Notes: generated by a model from the sequence alone, not told the origin. Positions 31,620-41,155 are shown, counted from the stretch's first letter. The stretch: DNA of 64,000 bases from Pseudomonas crudilactis (GCF_013433315.1 NZ_WXVV01000021.1:62001-126000); one strand, 5' to 3'. Made by a program: numbers and translations.

Positions 31620-34000
31620 CTTCCTTGATCACTCCTCAGCAGGACAAGGCGACGTTTCTTGAACGCCTGATTTTCAACAATCGCCCGGCAGTGATCCTGA
31701 TCTGTCTGGTGGTGAGCATTTTCCTGTTCTGGCAGGCGACGCTGATCCGGCCGTCGACCAGTTTTGAAAAAATGATCCCGCTCCAGCATCCGTTCATCGA
31801 GAAGATGATGGAGCACCGCAACGATCTGGCGAACCTGGGCAACACCGTGCGGATTTCGGTGGAAGCCAAGGACGGCGACATCTTCTCCAAGGAATACATG
31901 GAGACCCTGCGCCAGATCAACGACGAGGTGTTCTACATCTCCGGCGTTGATCGCTCCGGGCTGAAGTCGCTGTGGAGCCCGAGCGTACGCTGGACCGAAG
32001 TGACCGAAGAGGGTTTTGCCGGTGGTGAAGTGATCCCGCAGAGCTACAACGGCTCGCAGGACAGCCTCGACCTGCTGCGCAACAACGTGCTCAAGTCCGG
32101 TCAGGTCGGGCGGCTGGTGGCCAACGACTTCAAGTCGAGCATCGTCGATATCCCGCTGCTCGAGTCCTATCCGGATCCGGAAGACCAGGGCAAGTTGCTG
32201 GCGCTGGACTATCGCAAGTTCTCCCATGAACTCGAAGACAAGATCCGCAACAAGTTCGAAGCGCAGAATCCCAACGTCAAGATCCACATTGTCGGTTTCG
32301 CCAAGAAGGTCGGCGACCTGATCGACGGTCTGGTGATGGTGGTGCTGTTCTTCGGCATCGCTTTCGTCATCACCCTGATCCTGCTGCTGTGGTTCACCAA
32401 CTGCGTGCGCAGCACCATTGCGGTGTTGAGTACGACGCTGGTGGCGGTGGTCTGGCAGCTCGGCTTGATGCACTTCTTCGGCTTCGGGCTCGATCCGTAT
32501 TCGATGCTGGTGCCGTTCCTGATCTTCGCCATCGGTATTTCCCACGGCGTGCAGAAGATCAACGGTATCGCCCTGCAATCCAGCGAGGCCGACAACGCCC
32601 TTACCGCTGCGCGGCGCACTTTCCGGCAACTGTTCCTGCCGGGGATGATCGCGATTCTCGCGGATGCGGTGGGTTTCATCACGCTGCTGATCATCGACAT
32701 CGGCGTGATCCGTGAACTGGCCATCGGCGCGTCGATCGGCGTGGCGGTGATCGTGTTCACCAACCTGATCCTGCTACCAGTGGCAATTTCCTATGTCGGC
32801 ATCAGCAAGCGCGCGATTGCCAGGAGCAAGAAGGACGCGAACCGCGAACACCCGTTCTGGCGCCTGCTGTCGAATTTCGCCAACCCGAAAGTCGCACGCA
32901 TCTCGGTGGTGCTGGCGCTGATCGCCTTCGGCGGCGGCCTCTGGTACAGCCAGAACCTGAAAATCGGCGACCTCGACCAGGGCGCGCCGGAGCTGCGTCC
33001 GGATTCGCGCTACAACAAGGACAACAATTTCATCATCAGCAATTACTCCACCAGCTCTGACGTATTGGTGGTAATGGTCAAGACCAAGGCTGAAGGCTGC
33101 TCGCGTTATGAAGCCATGGCGCCGATCGACGAGTTGATGTGGAAGATGCAGAACACCGAGGGCGTGCAGTCGGCGATCTCGCTGGTGACTGTGTCCAAGC
33201 AGATGATCAAGGGCATGAACGAGGGCAACCTGAAATGGGAAACCCTGTCGCGCAACCCGGATGTGCTGAACAACTCGATTGCCCGCGCCGACGGTCTCTA
33301 CAACAACAGTTGCTCGCTGGCGCCAGTGCTGGTGTTCCTCAACGATCACAAGGCCGAAACCCTCGATCGTGCGGTGCACGCGGTGCAGGAATTCGCCAAG
33401 GACAACAACAAGGACGGTCTGGAATTCATCCTTGCCGCCGGTAACGCCGGGATCGAAGCGGCCACCAACGAAGTCATCAAACAGGCTGAGCTGACCATCC
33501 TGATTCTGGTGTACATCTGCGTGGCGGTGATGTGCATGATCACCTTCCGTTCGTGGGCGGCGACCTTGTGTATCGTCCTGCCGCTGGTACTGACCTCGGT
33601 ACTCGGCAACGCGCTGATGGCGTTCATGGGCATCGGCGTGAAGGTTGCGACCTTGCCGGTGGTAGCGCTGGGTGTCGGGATCGGTGTCGACTACGGCATC
33701 TACATCTACAGCCGTCTGGAGAGTTTCCTGCGTGCGGGGCTGCCGTTGCAGGAAGCCTATTACCAGACGCTGAAATCTACCGGTAAAGCGGTGTTGTTTA
33801 CCGGTCTGTGCCTGGCGATTGGTGTGTGCACCTGGATCTTCTCGGCGATCAAGTTCCAGGCTGACATGGGCCTGATGCTGACCTTCATGCTGCTGTGGAA
33901 CATGTTCGGTGCGCTGTGGCTGCTGCCGGCACTGGCGAAGTTCCTGATCAAGCCTGAGAAACTGGCGGGGCAGAAGGGCAATTCGCTGTTTGCGCATTGA
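31616..34000 (+). CDS. RND/MMPL-family exporter
   Basis: 794 aa, with an N-terminal membrane anchor (VILICLVVSIFLFW), two large periplasmic loops and two clusters of about five membrane segments each (about 230-400 and 620-780). This is the plan of the hydrophobe/MMPL branch of the RND superfamily, shorter than the drug-exporting AcrB type. GVGIGVDYGIYIYSR in the second cluster is a typical proton-relay region. Translationally coupled to the YCF48-like protein. DUF1302 and DUF1329 genes that often accompany this pair are not next to it. Substrate unknown; lipids or hydrophobic compounds are usual for the branch. Confidence 0.88.
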   Translation: MTSLITPQQDKATFLERLIFNNRPAVILICLVVSIFLFWQATLIRPSTSFEKMIPLQHPFIEKMMEHRNDLANLGNTVRISVEAKDGDIFSKEYMETLRQINDEVFYISGVDRSGLKSLWSPSVRWTEVTEEGFAGGEVIPQSYNGSQDSLDLLRNNVLKSGQVGRLVANDFKSSIVDIPLLESYPDPEDQGKLLALDYRKFSHELEDKIRNKFEAQNPNVKIHIVGFAKKVGDLIDGLVMVVLFFGIAFVITLILLLWFTNCVRSTIAVLSTTLVAVVWQLGLMHFFGFGLDPYSMLVPFLIFAIGISHGVQKINGIALQSSEADNALTAARRTFRQLFLPGMIAILADAVGFITLLIIDIGVIRELAIGASIGVAVIVFTNLILLPVAISYVGISKRAIARSKKDANREHPFWRLLSNFANPKVARISVVLALIAFGGGLWYSQNLKIGDLDQGAPELRPDSRYNKDNNFIISNYSTSSDVLVVMVKTKAEGCSRYEAMAPIDELMWKMQNTEGVQSAISLVTVSKQMIKGMNEGNLKWETLSRNPDVLNNSIARADGLYNNSCSLAPVLVFLNDHKAETLDRAVHAVQEFAKDNNKDGLEFILAAGNAGIEAATNEVIKQAELTILILVYICVAVMCMITFRSWAATLCIVLPLVLTSVLGNALMAFMGIGVKVATLPVVALGVGIGVDYGIYIYSRLESFLRAGLPLQEAYYQTLKSTGKAVLFTGLCLAIGVCTWIFSAIKFQADMGLMLTFMLLWNMFGALWLLPALAKFLIKPEKLAGQKGNSLFAH

Positions 34001-34019
34001 TCTGAAGGGCTGAAACGAC

Positions 34020-34051
34020 AAAGCCGCAACCTTAGGGTTGCGGCTTTTTTT
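34020..34051 (+). terminator. Intrinsic terminator after the RND exporter gene
   Basis: AAAGCCGCAACC and GGTTGCGGCTTT form a 12-bp stem with a 4-nt loop, followed by further T. It starts 20 bp past the stop. Confidence 0.92.
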
Positions 34052-34070
34052 GTGCCTGAAGATCAACAGC

Positions 34071-34246
34071 CCCTCACCCTAGCCCTCTCCCGGAGGGAGA
34101 GGGGACTGATTGGGGAATATTGGAGATTTACACCGACTTGAACGATTTGCTTTGAATCCATAATCGACTCGGTTTTTCAGGTCGATGTATGACGCAGCAC
34201 AACTCGGTCGGTCCCCTCTACCTCTGGGAGAGGGCTAGGGTGAGGG
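34071..34246. repeat. MITE-like repeat, copy 3
   Basis: About 176 bp. Ends CCCTCACCCTAGCCCTCTCC and inverted GGGAGAGGGCTAGGGTGAGGG. Internally GACTCGGTTTTTCAGGTCGATGT and AACTCGGTCGG resemble copy 2. Confidence 0.8.
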
Positions 34247-34262
34247 CAAGAGGGTTAAAAAT

Positions 34263-34982
34263 TTAAGAGAGTTCTGTGCCAAGCACAACGCTGAGCGCAC
34301 TACGCGCATCATCCAACTGCACCAACGTCGCATGCCGAGCCCCCAGCGCATCACGATTCTCGATCGCCGTCAAAATCGCTTTATGCCGAGGCAACGCCAA
34401 TTCATGCAGATTCGGCCGCTGATTCGAGTGCTTCAACGCCTCGGCAATCGCCACCGATAACATGTTGCACAGGTTCGCCAACAGATCATTGTGCGTCGCA
34501 TCGGCGATCCGGCTATGGAAATCCAGATCCGGCTGCAACAACGCTTCCGGCGTCGGCGCCGCCTCCATGCGCTGGTACGCCTCACCAATCGCCGCGATAT
34601 CGGCATCGGTGGCGTGCTGAGCGGCGAGGGCGGCAGCCGCCGGCTCGATAATGCTGCGCACACTGGTCAGCACATTGAAAAACTCATTCTGCGGGCTGCT
34701 CTGCATCAACCAGTGCAGCACGTCCGGGTCGAGCATGTGCCATTCGCGGCGCGCCTTGACCACTGTTCCCACTCGCGGCTTGGAATACACCAGACCTTTG
34801 GCCACCAACACCCGCGTGGCTTCACGCAACACCGGCCGACTGACCGCGTATTCCTCGCAGAGCAAGGCTTCGGCGGGCAGTTTGTCGTCGGGCTTGAAGC
34901 GTCCGGAGACGATCTGCATGCCCAGTTCCTGGACGATGCGCGAGTGCATGCTTTTGCGGTCGGAGGGTTTGCGGTAATCCAT
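34263..34982 (-). CDS. GntR-family regulator (FCD) of the sugar-acid pathway
   Basis: 239 aa. The winged helix-turn-helix lies at about 10-75 (QELGMQIVSGRFKPDDKLPAEALLCEEYAVSRPVLREATRVLVAKGLV). The FCD ligand domain follows, with metal-type residues in DLDFHSRIADATHN and LPRHKAILTAIENRD. It resembles regulators of galactonate/arabonate-type catabolism. No strong ribosome-binding site precedes the ATG at 34982. It lies downstream of the dehydratase gene on the same strand, separated by a REP doublet. Confidence 0.87.
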   Translation of the reverse strand: MDYRKPSDRKSMHSRIVQELGMQIVSGRFKPDDKLPAEALLCEEYAVSRPVLREATRVLVAKGLVYSKPRVGTVVKARREWHMLDPDVLHWLMQSSPQNEFFNVLTSVRSIIEPAAAALAAQHATDADIAAIGEAYQRMEAAPTPEALLQPDLDFHSRIADATHNDLLANLCNMLSVAIAEALKHSNQRPNLHELALPRHKAILTAIENRDALGARHATLVQLDDARSALSVVLGTELS

Positions 34983-35063
34983 GGGGAACGGCGCGATCCT
35001 GAGCGATGGAGATGCCGCGCATCATAGCAGGCACGGCACAATCTTGAGGCGGGTAAAGAACAA

Positions 35064-35157
35064 CTGTGGGAGCGAGCTTGCTCGCGAAAGCGGTGGGTCA
35101 AACAACATTACAGTTGAATGTACCGCCGTCTTCGCGAGCAAGCTCGCTCCCACAGGG
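35064..35157. repeat. Inverted REP doublet, GTGGGAGCGAGC family
   Basis: CTGTGGGAGCGAGCTTGC and its inverted copy, between the dehydratase and GntR genes. Confidence 0.9.
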
Positions 35158-35167
35158 ATTTGTGTGA

Positions 35168-36904
35168 TCAGTGAGAGTGGCGCGGAACTTCAGCCCCTCG
35201 GCAACCGACCAGGAAGTCAAAGTCACAGCCCTGATCCGCCTGCAGCACATGGTCGATGTACAGCTGACGATAGCCGCCCACCAACAATTGCTGCGGTGGC
35301 TGCAGATCCGCCATGCGCGCGGCCAGTTCAGCATCCGGGATGTCCAGATGCAAACGCCCGGTGGCGCAATCCAGCTCGATCCAGTCGCCTTCCTGCACCG
35401 TCGCCAAAGGCCCGCCGGCCGCCGCTTCCGGCGCCACATGCAAGACCACCGTGCCGTACGCCGTGCCGCTCATCCGTGCATCGGAAATGCGCACCATGTC
35501 CGTCACACCCTGTGCCAACAGCTTGGCCGGCAAGCCCATGTTGCCGACTTCAGCCATGCCCGGATAACCCTTCGGCCCGCAGTTCTTCATTACCAGAATC
35601 GAATCCTTATCGACCTCCAGCTCCGGATCGTTGATCCGCGCCTTGTACATGTCGAAGTTCTCGAACACCACCGCGCGGCCACGATGCTGCATCAATTCCG
35701 GGGTCGCGGCGGACGGTTTGAGCACAGCACCGAGCGGCGCCAGATTGCCGCGCAACACGCAGATGCCACCGTCGGCGCGAATCGGATTGTCGAGCGTGCG
35801 GATCACCTCGTCTTCGCCATAGATCGGCGCGTCCTTGGTGTTCTCGCCGATGGACTTGCCGTTGACGGTCAGCGCATTCGGATTGGGAATCAGATTGGCC
35901 TCACCGAGACGGCGCAGCACCGCTGGCAAACCACCGGCGTAATAGAACTCTTCCATCAGGAAACGCCCCGACGGTTGCAGGTCGACAATGGTCGGCATGC
36001 CGCGACCGATACGGGTCCAGTCGTCCAGATCCAGCTCGACACCGATGCGCCCGGCGATGGCCTTCAAGTGAATCACCGCGTTGGTCGAACCGCCGATAGC
36101 AGCGTTCACACGGATAGCGTTTTCGAAGGCTTCTTTGGTCAGAATCTTCGACAGTTTCAAATCTTCGCGAACCATCTCTACCGCACGCATGCCGGACATA
36201 TGCGCCAACACGTAACGTCGTGCGTCCACCGCTGGAATCGCCGCGTTGTGCGGCAGCGAGGTGCCGAGTGCTTCAGCCATGCAGGCCATCGTCGATGCGG
36301 TGCCCATGGTGTTGCAGGTACCCGCCGAACGCGACATGCCGCCCTCGGCCGCGAGGAAATCGTCAATCGTGATGGTGCCGGCCTTGACCTGCTCGCTGAG
36401 CTGCCAGACCACGGTGCCCGAGCCGATATCCTTGCCCTTGTGCTTGCCGTTGAGCATCGGCCCGCCGGTGACGACGATGGCCGGCACGTCGCAACTGGCC
36501 GCGCCCATCAGCAGCGCCGGAGTGGTTTTGTCGCAACCGGTCAGCAGCACTACGCCATCGATCGGGTTGCCGCGAATCGCTTCTTCAACGTCCATGCTCG
36601 CCAGGTTGCGGGTGAGCATGGCGGTCGGGCGCAGGTTCGATTCGCCGTTGGAGAACACCGGGAATTCCACCGGAAAACCGCCAGCCTCGATCACCCCGCG
36701 TTTGACGTGCTCCGCGATCTGGCGGAAGTGCGCGTTGCACGGGGTCAGTTCCGACCAGGTGTTGCAGATGCCGATGATCGGCTTGCCATGAAACTGGTGG
36801 TCGGCGATGCCCTGATTCTTCATCCAGCTGCGGTACATGAAGCCGTTCTTGTCGGCCGTGCCAAACCATTGGGCGGAGCGCAGGGTGGGTTTCTTATCAG
36901 ACAT
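35168..36904 (-). CDS. IlvD/Edd-family dehydratase, probable L-arabinonate-type pentonate dehydratase
   Basis: 578 aa. Three cysteines at the positions that bind the iron-sulfur cluster in this family are present: C56 (SELTPCNAH), C124 (LTGCDKTTPA) and C197 (SAGTCNTMGTAS). Length and sequence are those of sugar-acid dehydratases (arabinonate, xylonate, galactonate) rather than IlvD of valine synthesis. With the neighbouring AraD1-like and semialdehyde dehydrogenase genes it would start a route from a pentonate to 2-oxoglutarate. L-arabinonate is the best guess; D-xylonate or a hexonate cannot be excluded. Divergent from the MFS gene across two FadR-type operators. Confidence 0.87.
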   Translation of the reverse strand: MSDKKPTLRSAQWFGTADKNGFMYRSWMKNQGIADHQFHGKPIIGICNTWSELTPCNAHFRQIAEHVKRGVIEAGGFPVEFPVFSNGESNLRPTAMLTRNLASMDVEEAIRGNPIDGVVLLTGCDKTTPALLMGAASCDVPAIVVTGGPMLNGKHKGKDIGSGTVVWQLSEQVKAGTITIDDFLAAEGGMSRSAGTCNTMGTASTMACMAEALGTSLPHNAAIPAVDARRYVLAHMSGMRAVEMVREDLKLSKILTKEAFENAIRVNAAIGGSTNAVIHLKAIAGRIGVELDLDDWTRIGRGMPTIVDLQPSGRFLMEEFYYAGGLPAVLRRLGEANLIPNPNALTVNGKSIGENTKDAPIYGEDEVIRTLDNPIRADGGICVLRGNLAPLGAVLKPSAATPELMQHRGRAVVFENFDMYKARINDPELEVDKDSILVMKNCGPKGYPGMAEVGNMGLPAKLLAQGVTDMVRISDARMSGTAYGTVVLHVAPEAAAGGPLATVQEGDWIELDCATGRLHLDIPDAELAARMADLQPPQQLLVGGYRQLYIDHVLQADQGCDFDFLVGCRGAEVPRHSH

Positions 36905-36918
36905 GATCGATTCTCTTA

Positions 36919-36929
36919 TTGTATGACTA
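36919..36929. promoter_or_regulatory. FadR/GntR-type operator 1
   Basis: TTGTATGACTA fits the TNGTNNNACNA consensus of FadR-subfamily GntR regulators. It lies 15 bp upstream of the dehydratase start. Confidence 0.6.
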
Positions 36930-36993
36930 TAGTGTTCCAGCTACAGCTTAATCTAAGCGCAAAATCCTAGGTTTGGAAGTGTTGTTGGTGAAT

Positions 36994-37004
36994 TAGTATT
37001 ACTA
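36994..37004. promoter_or_regulatory. FadR/GntR-type operator 2
   Basis: TAGTATTACTA fits TNGTNNNACNA and is a perfect palindrome around its centre T. It lies 75 bp from operator 1 and about 94 bp upstream of the MFS start, so one site can serve each divergent promoter. Confidence 0.65.
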
Positions 37005-37097
37005 TATAGTCGTTTTCGACGGAGGGATGGCCCTGGCGGTTTTCCGTGAGAGGCGTCCCCCGAGGTTCTATAAAAACAACAATCGGAGACCGATCTC

Positions 37098-38420
37098 ATG
37101 AGCCAGGAACTGCGGCTGATACGGCGCATTACGCTGAAACTGATTCCTTTCCTGATCCTGCTGTACCTGATCGCCTATGTGGATCGCTCCGCTGTCGGCT
37201 TCGCCAAGCTGCACATGGGCGCCGACATCGGCATTGGCGATGCGGCTTACGGCCTCGGCGCCGGGCTGTTCTTCATTGGTTACTTCCTCCTCGAAATTCC
37301 CAGCAACCTGATGCTCGAACGCTTCGGCGCACGACGCTGGTTTGCGCGGATCATGATCACCTGGGGCGCGATCACCATCGGCATGGCGTTCGTCCAGGGG
37401 CCGCACAGTTTTTACGTGATGCGCTTTCTGCTCGGCGCGGCCGAGGCGGGGTTCTTCCCCGGCGTTCTCTACTACATCACCCAATGGTTCCCAGTGCGCC
37501 ATCGCGGCAAGATCCTCGGGCTGTTCATCCTTTCGCAACCGATCGCGATGATGATCACCGGCCCGGTGTCCGGCGGTTTGCTCGGGATGGACGGCGTCCT
37601 TGGCCTGCACGGCTGGCAGTGGCTGTTTATCGTCATCGGCACCCCGGCGATCCTGCTGACCTGGCCGGTATTGCGCTGGTTGCCGGACGGCCCGCAGCAA
37701 GTGAACTGGATGGATCAGGCCGAGAAAGACTGGCTGACCGGTGAGCTGAAAAAGGATCTGCAGGAATATGGCCAGACCCGTCACGGCAATCCGTTGCATG
37801 CGCTGAAGGACAAACGGGTGTTGTTGCTGGCGCTGTTTTATCTGCCGGTGACGTTGAGCATTTATGGCTTGGGTTTGTGGTTGCCGACGCTGATCAAACA
37901 GTTTGGCGGCAGTGACCTGGTCACCGGTTTCGTCTCGTCGGTGCCGTACATCTTCGGGATCATCGGGTTGCTGATCGTGCCGCGCAGCTCTGACCGTTTG
38001 AATGATCGTTATGGGCACCTCGCCGTTCTTTATGTGCTGGGCGCAATTGGCTTGTTCATGAGTGCGTGGCTGTCGTTGCCGGTGGCGCAGCTGGCGGCGC
38101 TGTGTCTGGTGGCGTTTGCGCTGTTTTCCTGCACCGCGGTGTTCTGGACCTTGCCGGGGCGGTTCTTTGCTGGCGCGAGTGCGGCGGCGGGGATTGCGCT
38201 GATCAATTCGGTGGGGAATCTCGGCGGGTACATCGGGCCGTTCGTGATTGGCGCGTTGAAGGAGTACACCGGGAATCTTGCGTCCGGCCTGTACTTCCTC
38301 TCGGGGGTGATGGTGTTCGGCTTGATTTTGACGGGCGTGGTTTATCGAGTGCTGGAACGCAAACACGTCCTGCCAGTGGACCAATTCGCCGCCAGCGCAC
38401 GCGGCGCCACCCGCACCTGA
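37098..38420 (+). CDS. MFS transporter, anion:cation symporter (sugar-acid) type
   Basis: 440 aa with 12 predicted membrane segments. The start region (LKLIPFLILLYLIAYVDRSAVGFAKLHM) and the motif LGAAEAGFFPGVLYYITQWFP at about residue 115 are hallmarks of the ACS family, which imports hexuronates, tartrate and other organic anions. GGAG precedes the ATG. It is first in a plus-strand series with the AraD1-like and dehydrogenase genes and probably imports the sugar acid they degrade. Confidence 0.88.
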   Translation: MSQELRLIRRITLKLIPFLILLYLIAYVDRSAVGFAKLHMGADIGIGDAAYGLGAGLFFIGYFLLEIPSNLMLERFGARRWFARIMITWGAITIGMAFVQGPHSFYVMRFLLGAAEAGFFPGVLYYITQWFPVRHRGKILGLFILSQPIAMMITGPVSGGLLGMDGVLGLHGWQWLFIVIGTPAILLTWPVLRWLPDGPQQVNWMDQAEKDWLTGELKKDLQEYGQTRHGNPLHALKDKRVLLLALFYLPVTLSIYGLGLWLPTLIKQFGGSDLVTGFVSSVPYIFGIIGLLIVPRSSDRLNDRYGHLAVLYVLGAIGLFMSAWLSLPVAQLAALCLVAFALFSCTAVFWTLPGRFFAGASAAAGIALINSVGNLGGYIGPFVIGALKEYTGNLASGLYFLSGVMVFGLILTGVVYRVLERKHVLPVDQFAASARGATRT

Positions 38421-38440
38421 ATGCTGGAATTCACGCGAAT

Positions 38441-38538
38441 CCCTTGTGGGAGCGAGCTTGCTCGCGAAGAGGCAATCACATTCAACATTGTGAGTGACTG
38501 ATACACCGCTTTCGCGAGCAAGCTCGCTCCCACAGGGG
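38441..38538. repeat. Inverted REP doublet, GTGGGAGCGAGC family
   Basis: CCCTTGTGGGAGCGAGC and its inverted copy, about 40 bp apart, between the MFS and AraD1-like genes within the presumed operon. Confidence 0.9.
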
Positions 38539-38572
38539 ATCTGCGGTGTTTTTGAGGGAATAGGAGAAAATC

Positions 38573-39565
38573 ATGCATCTGGTTCAATTCGAATTAAGCA
38601 ACGGCGAGCGCCGCGTCGGCGTGGTCGACAACGGTCTGGTGCGCGAAGTCCAGGACGCGCGCAGCGTGCGCGATCTGGCCCTGGCCGCCATCGAGGCCGG
38701 CCACTCCCTTGAGCAGCAAGTGCAAAACCTCGGTCTCGGCATCAGCCACGACTACGCCGAACTGCTCGCGCAACTGCGCATCCTGCCGCCACTCGACCAC
38801 CCGGACCCGGCGCACATGTTGATCAGCGGCACCGGCCTGACCCACTTGGGCAGCGCCTCGGCGAGGGACAAAATGCACCAGCAGGCTGGCGACGAAGCGA
38901 CGATGACCGACACCATGCGCATTTTCAAATGGGGCGTGGAGGGCGGCAAACCGGCGGCGGGGCAGGCCGGTGTGCAACCGGAGTGGTTCTACAAGGGCGA
39001 CGGCAGCATCGTTGTGCGTCCGGGCCAACCTTTCCCGGTGCCACCGTTTGCTGAAGACGCCGGGGAGGAACCGGAGATGGCCGGCCTCTACATCATCGGC
39101 AGCGACGGCAAGCCTTATCGCCTCGGTTTCGCGGTCGGCAACGAATTCTCCGACCACGTCATGGAGCGCAAGAATTACCTGTACCTCGCACATTCGAAAT
39201 TGCGCAGCTGCAGCTATGGTCCGGAACTTCGCACCGGTGAACTGCCTCAACATCTGGCAGGCACCAGCCGCATCCTGCGTGAAGGCGAAGTGCTTTGGCA
39301 GAACGAGTTTCTCAGTGGCGAGGCAAACATGTGCCATAGCCTCGCCAACCTCGAATACCACCACTTCAAATACCGTCAGTTCCTGCGCCCGGGCGACGTG
39401 CACATACACTTCTTCGGCACCGCGACTCTGTCGTTTGCCGACGGCATCCGCACGCAACCGGGCGACCTGTTCGAAATCAGCCAGGCCGAATTCGGCGCAC
39501 CGCTGGTCAACGGCATTGTGCCGATCGCGGCCGCTTTTGAGCCGGACAGCATCGGCACCCTTTAA
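38573..39565 (+). CDS. AraD1/GguC-like protein of the fumarylacetoacetase fold
   Basis: 330 aa. AGGAG precedes the ATG. The C-terminal two thirds match the FAH-type pattern with acidic metal ligands (LYIIGSDGKPYRLGFAVGNEFSDHVMERKNYLYLAHSKLRSC, and a later GEANMCHSLANLEYHHFKYRQFL). In pentose pathways this family acts as 2-keto-3-deoxy-L-arabinonate dehydratase, giving 2-oxoglutarate semialdehyde. Place between the porter and the semialdehyde dehydrogenase supports that role. Confidence 0.83.
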   Translation: MHLVQFELSNGERRVGVVDNGLVREVQDARSVRDLALAAIEAGHSLEQQVQNLGLGISHDYAELLAQLRILPPLDHPDPAHMLISGTGLTHLGSASARDKMHQQAGDEATMTDTMRIFKWGVEGGKPAAGQAGVQPEWFYKGDGSIVVRPGQPFPVPPFAEDAGEEPEMAGLYIIGSDGKPYRLGFAVGNEFSDHVMERKNYLYLAHSKLRSCSYGPELRTGELPQHLAGTSRILREGEVLWQNEFLSGEANMCHSLANLEYHHFKYRQFLRPGDVHIHFFGTATLSFADGIRTQPGDLFEISQAEFGAPLVNGIVPIAAAFEPDSIGTL

Positions 39566-39574
39566 GGAGATCCC

Positions 39575-41155
39575 ATGACTCAGATTCTCGGTCACAACTA
39601 CATCGGCGGTCAGCGCAGTGCTGCTGGCGACGTCAAACTGCAATCCGTCGATGCCACGACGGGCGAACAATTGCCGCACGATTTCATTCAGGCCACGGTT
39701 GAAGAGGTCGACGCCGCCGCTAAAGCCGCCGCTGCCGCGTATCCTGCTTATCGCAGCCTCAGCGCCGAACGCCGCGCGCAGTTTCTCGATGCGATAGCCG
39801 ATGAACTGGATGCGCTCGGTGATGATTTCGTCGCTGTGGTCTGCCGCGAAACGGCGTTGCCAGCCGGGCGCATTCAGGGTGAGCGCGGACGTACCAGCGG
39901 GCAAATGCGCTTGTTCGCCAAGGTTCTGCGTCGAGGCGATTTCTACGGTGCGCGAATTGATTTACCCCTGCCGGATCGTCAACCGCTGCCACGTCCGGAT
40001 CTGCGCCAGTACCGCATTGGTCTCGGCCCCGTAGCCGTGTTCGGTGCCAGCAACTTTCCACTGGCGTTTTCCACGGCTGGCGGCGACACCGCATCGGCCT
40101 TGGCCGCCGGTTGCCCGGTGGTGTTCAAGGCTCACAGCGGCCACATGGCCACGGCTGAGCTGGTTGCCGATGCGGTGATTCGTGCAGCAGAAAAAACCGC
40201 GATGCCAGCCGGCGTGTTCAACATGATCTATGGCGGTGGCGTCGGTGAATGGCTGGTCAAGCACCCGGCGATTCAGGCGGTTGGCTTCACCGGCTCGCTC
40301 AAGGGCGGTCGAGCGCTGTGCGACATGGCTGCCGCACGGCCGCAGCCGATCCCGGTGTTTGCCGAAATGTCGAGCATCAACCCGGTGATCATTCTGCCGC
40401 AGGCCCTTGCCGAGCGTTCGGAAACCGTCGCCCGCGACCTGACCGCTTCGGTGGTGCAAGGCTGCGGCCAGTTCTGTACCAATCCGGGGCTGGTGATCGG
40501 TATTCGCTCGCCGCAGTTCAGCGCGTTCGTGCAGCAAGTCGCCGGTTTGATCGGCGATCAACCGGCACAAACCATGCTCAACGCCGGCACCCTCGGCAGT
40601 TACGGCAAAGGCTTGCAGAAGCTGTTGGCGCATTCCGGCATTGAGCATCTGGCCGGCAATCCGCAGCAAGGCAATCAGGCCCAGCCGCAGTTGTTCAAGG
40701 CCGATACCAGTCTGTTGATCGATGGCGATGAAGTGCTGCAGGAAGAAGTGTTCGGCCCGACCACGGTGATTGTCGAAGTGGCGGACAAGGCGCAACTCAG
40801 CGCTGCGCTGCATGGCCTGCACGGGCAACTCACCGCGACGATCATTGGTGAGTTGGCGGACTTTGAGCGCTTCCCTGAGCTGACGCCGTTGCTGGAACAG
40901 AAGGTCGGGCGGATCCTGCTCAACGGTTATCCGACCGGTGTCGAGGTCTGTGATTCGATGGTCCACGGCGGGCCGTATCCGGCGACATCCGATGCGCGCG
41001 GCACTTCGGTGGGCACGCTGGCCATCGACCGCTTCCTGCGCCCGGTGTGCTTCCAGAATTACCCGGACAGCTTGCTGCCGGAGCCGCTGAAAAATGCCAA
41101 CCCGTTGCGCATCCAGCGCCTCGTCGACGGCAAGCCCTCACGCGACGCGTTGTAA
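39575..41155 (+). CDS. 2-oxoglutarate semialdehyde dehydrogenase
   Basis: 526 aa, the longer form typical of the NADP-type KGSADH group. Catalytic residues are N160 (FGASNFPLAF), E264 (FAEMSSINP) and C301 (GCGQFCTNPG). AAGGAG lies 7 nt before the ATG and the AraD1-like gene ends 9 bp upstream. It oxidises 2-oxoglutarate semialdehyde to 2-oxoglutarate, the last step of non-phosphorylative pentose or hexarate breakdown. Confidence 0.88.
   Translation: MTQILGHNYIGGQRSAAGDVKLQSVDATTGEQLPHDFIQATVEEVDAAAKAAAAAYPAYRSLSAERRAQFLDAIADELDALGDDFVAVVCRETALPAGRIQGERGRTSGQMRLFAKVLRRGDFYGARIDLPLPDRQPLPRPDLRQYRIGLGPVAVFGASNFPLAFSTAGGDTASALAAGCPVVFKAHSGHMATAELVADAVIRAAEKTAMPAGVFNMIYGGGVGEWLVKHPAIQAVGFTGSLKGGRALCDMAAARPQPIPVFAEMSSINPVIILPQALAERSETVARDLTASVVQGCGQFCTNPGLVIGIRSPQFSAFVQQVAGLIGDQPAQTMLNAGTLGSYGKGLQKLLAHSGIEHLAGNPQQGNQAQPQLFKADTSLLIDGDEVLQEEVFGPTTVIVEVADKAQLSAALHGLHGQLTATIIGELADFERFPELTPLLEQKVGRILLNGYPTGVEVCDSMVHGGPYPATSDARGTSVGTLAIDRFLRPVCFQNYPDSLLPEPLKNANPLRIQRLVDGKPSRDAL

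Noticed and set aside
35171..36970. 599-codon plus-strand frame opposite the IlvD/Edd dehydratase gene
   Set aside because: Shadow frame; the dehydratase has full motifs and a proper start.
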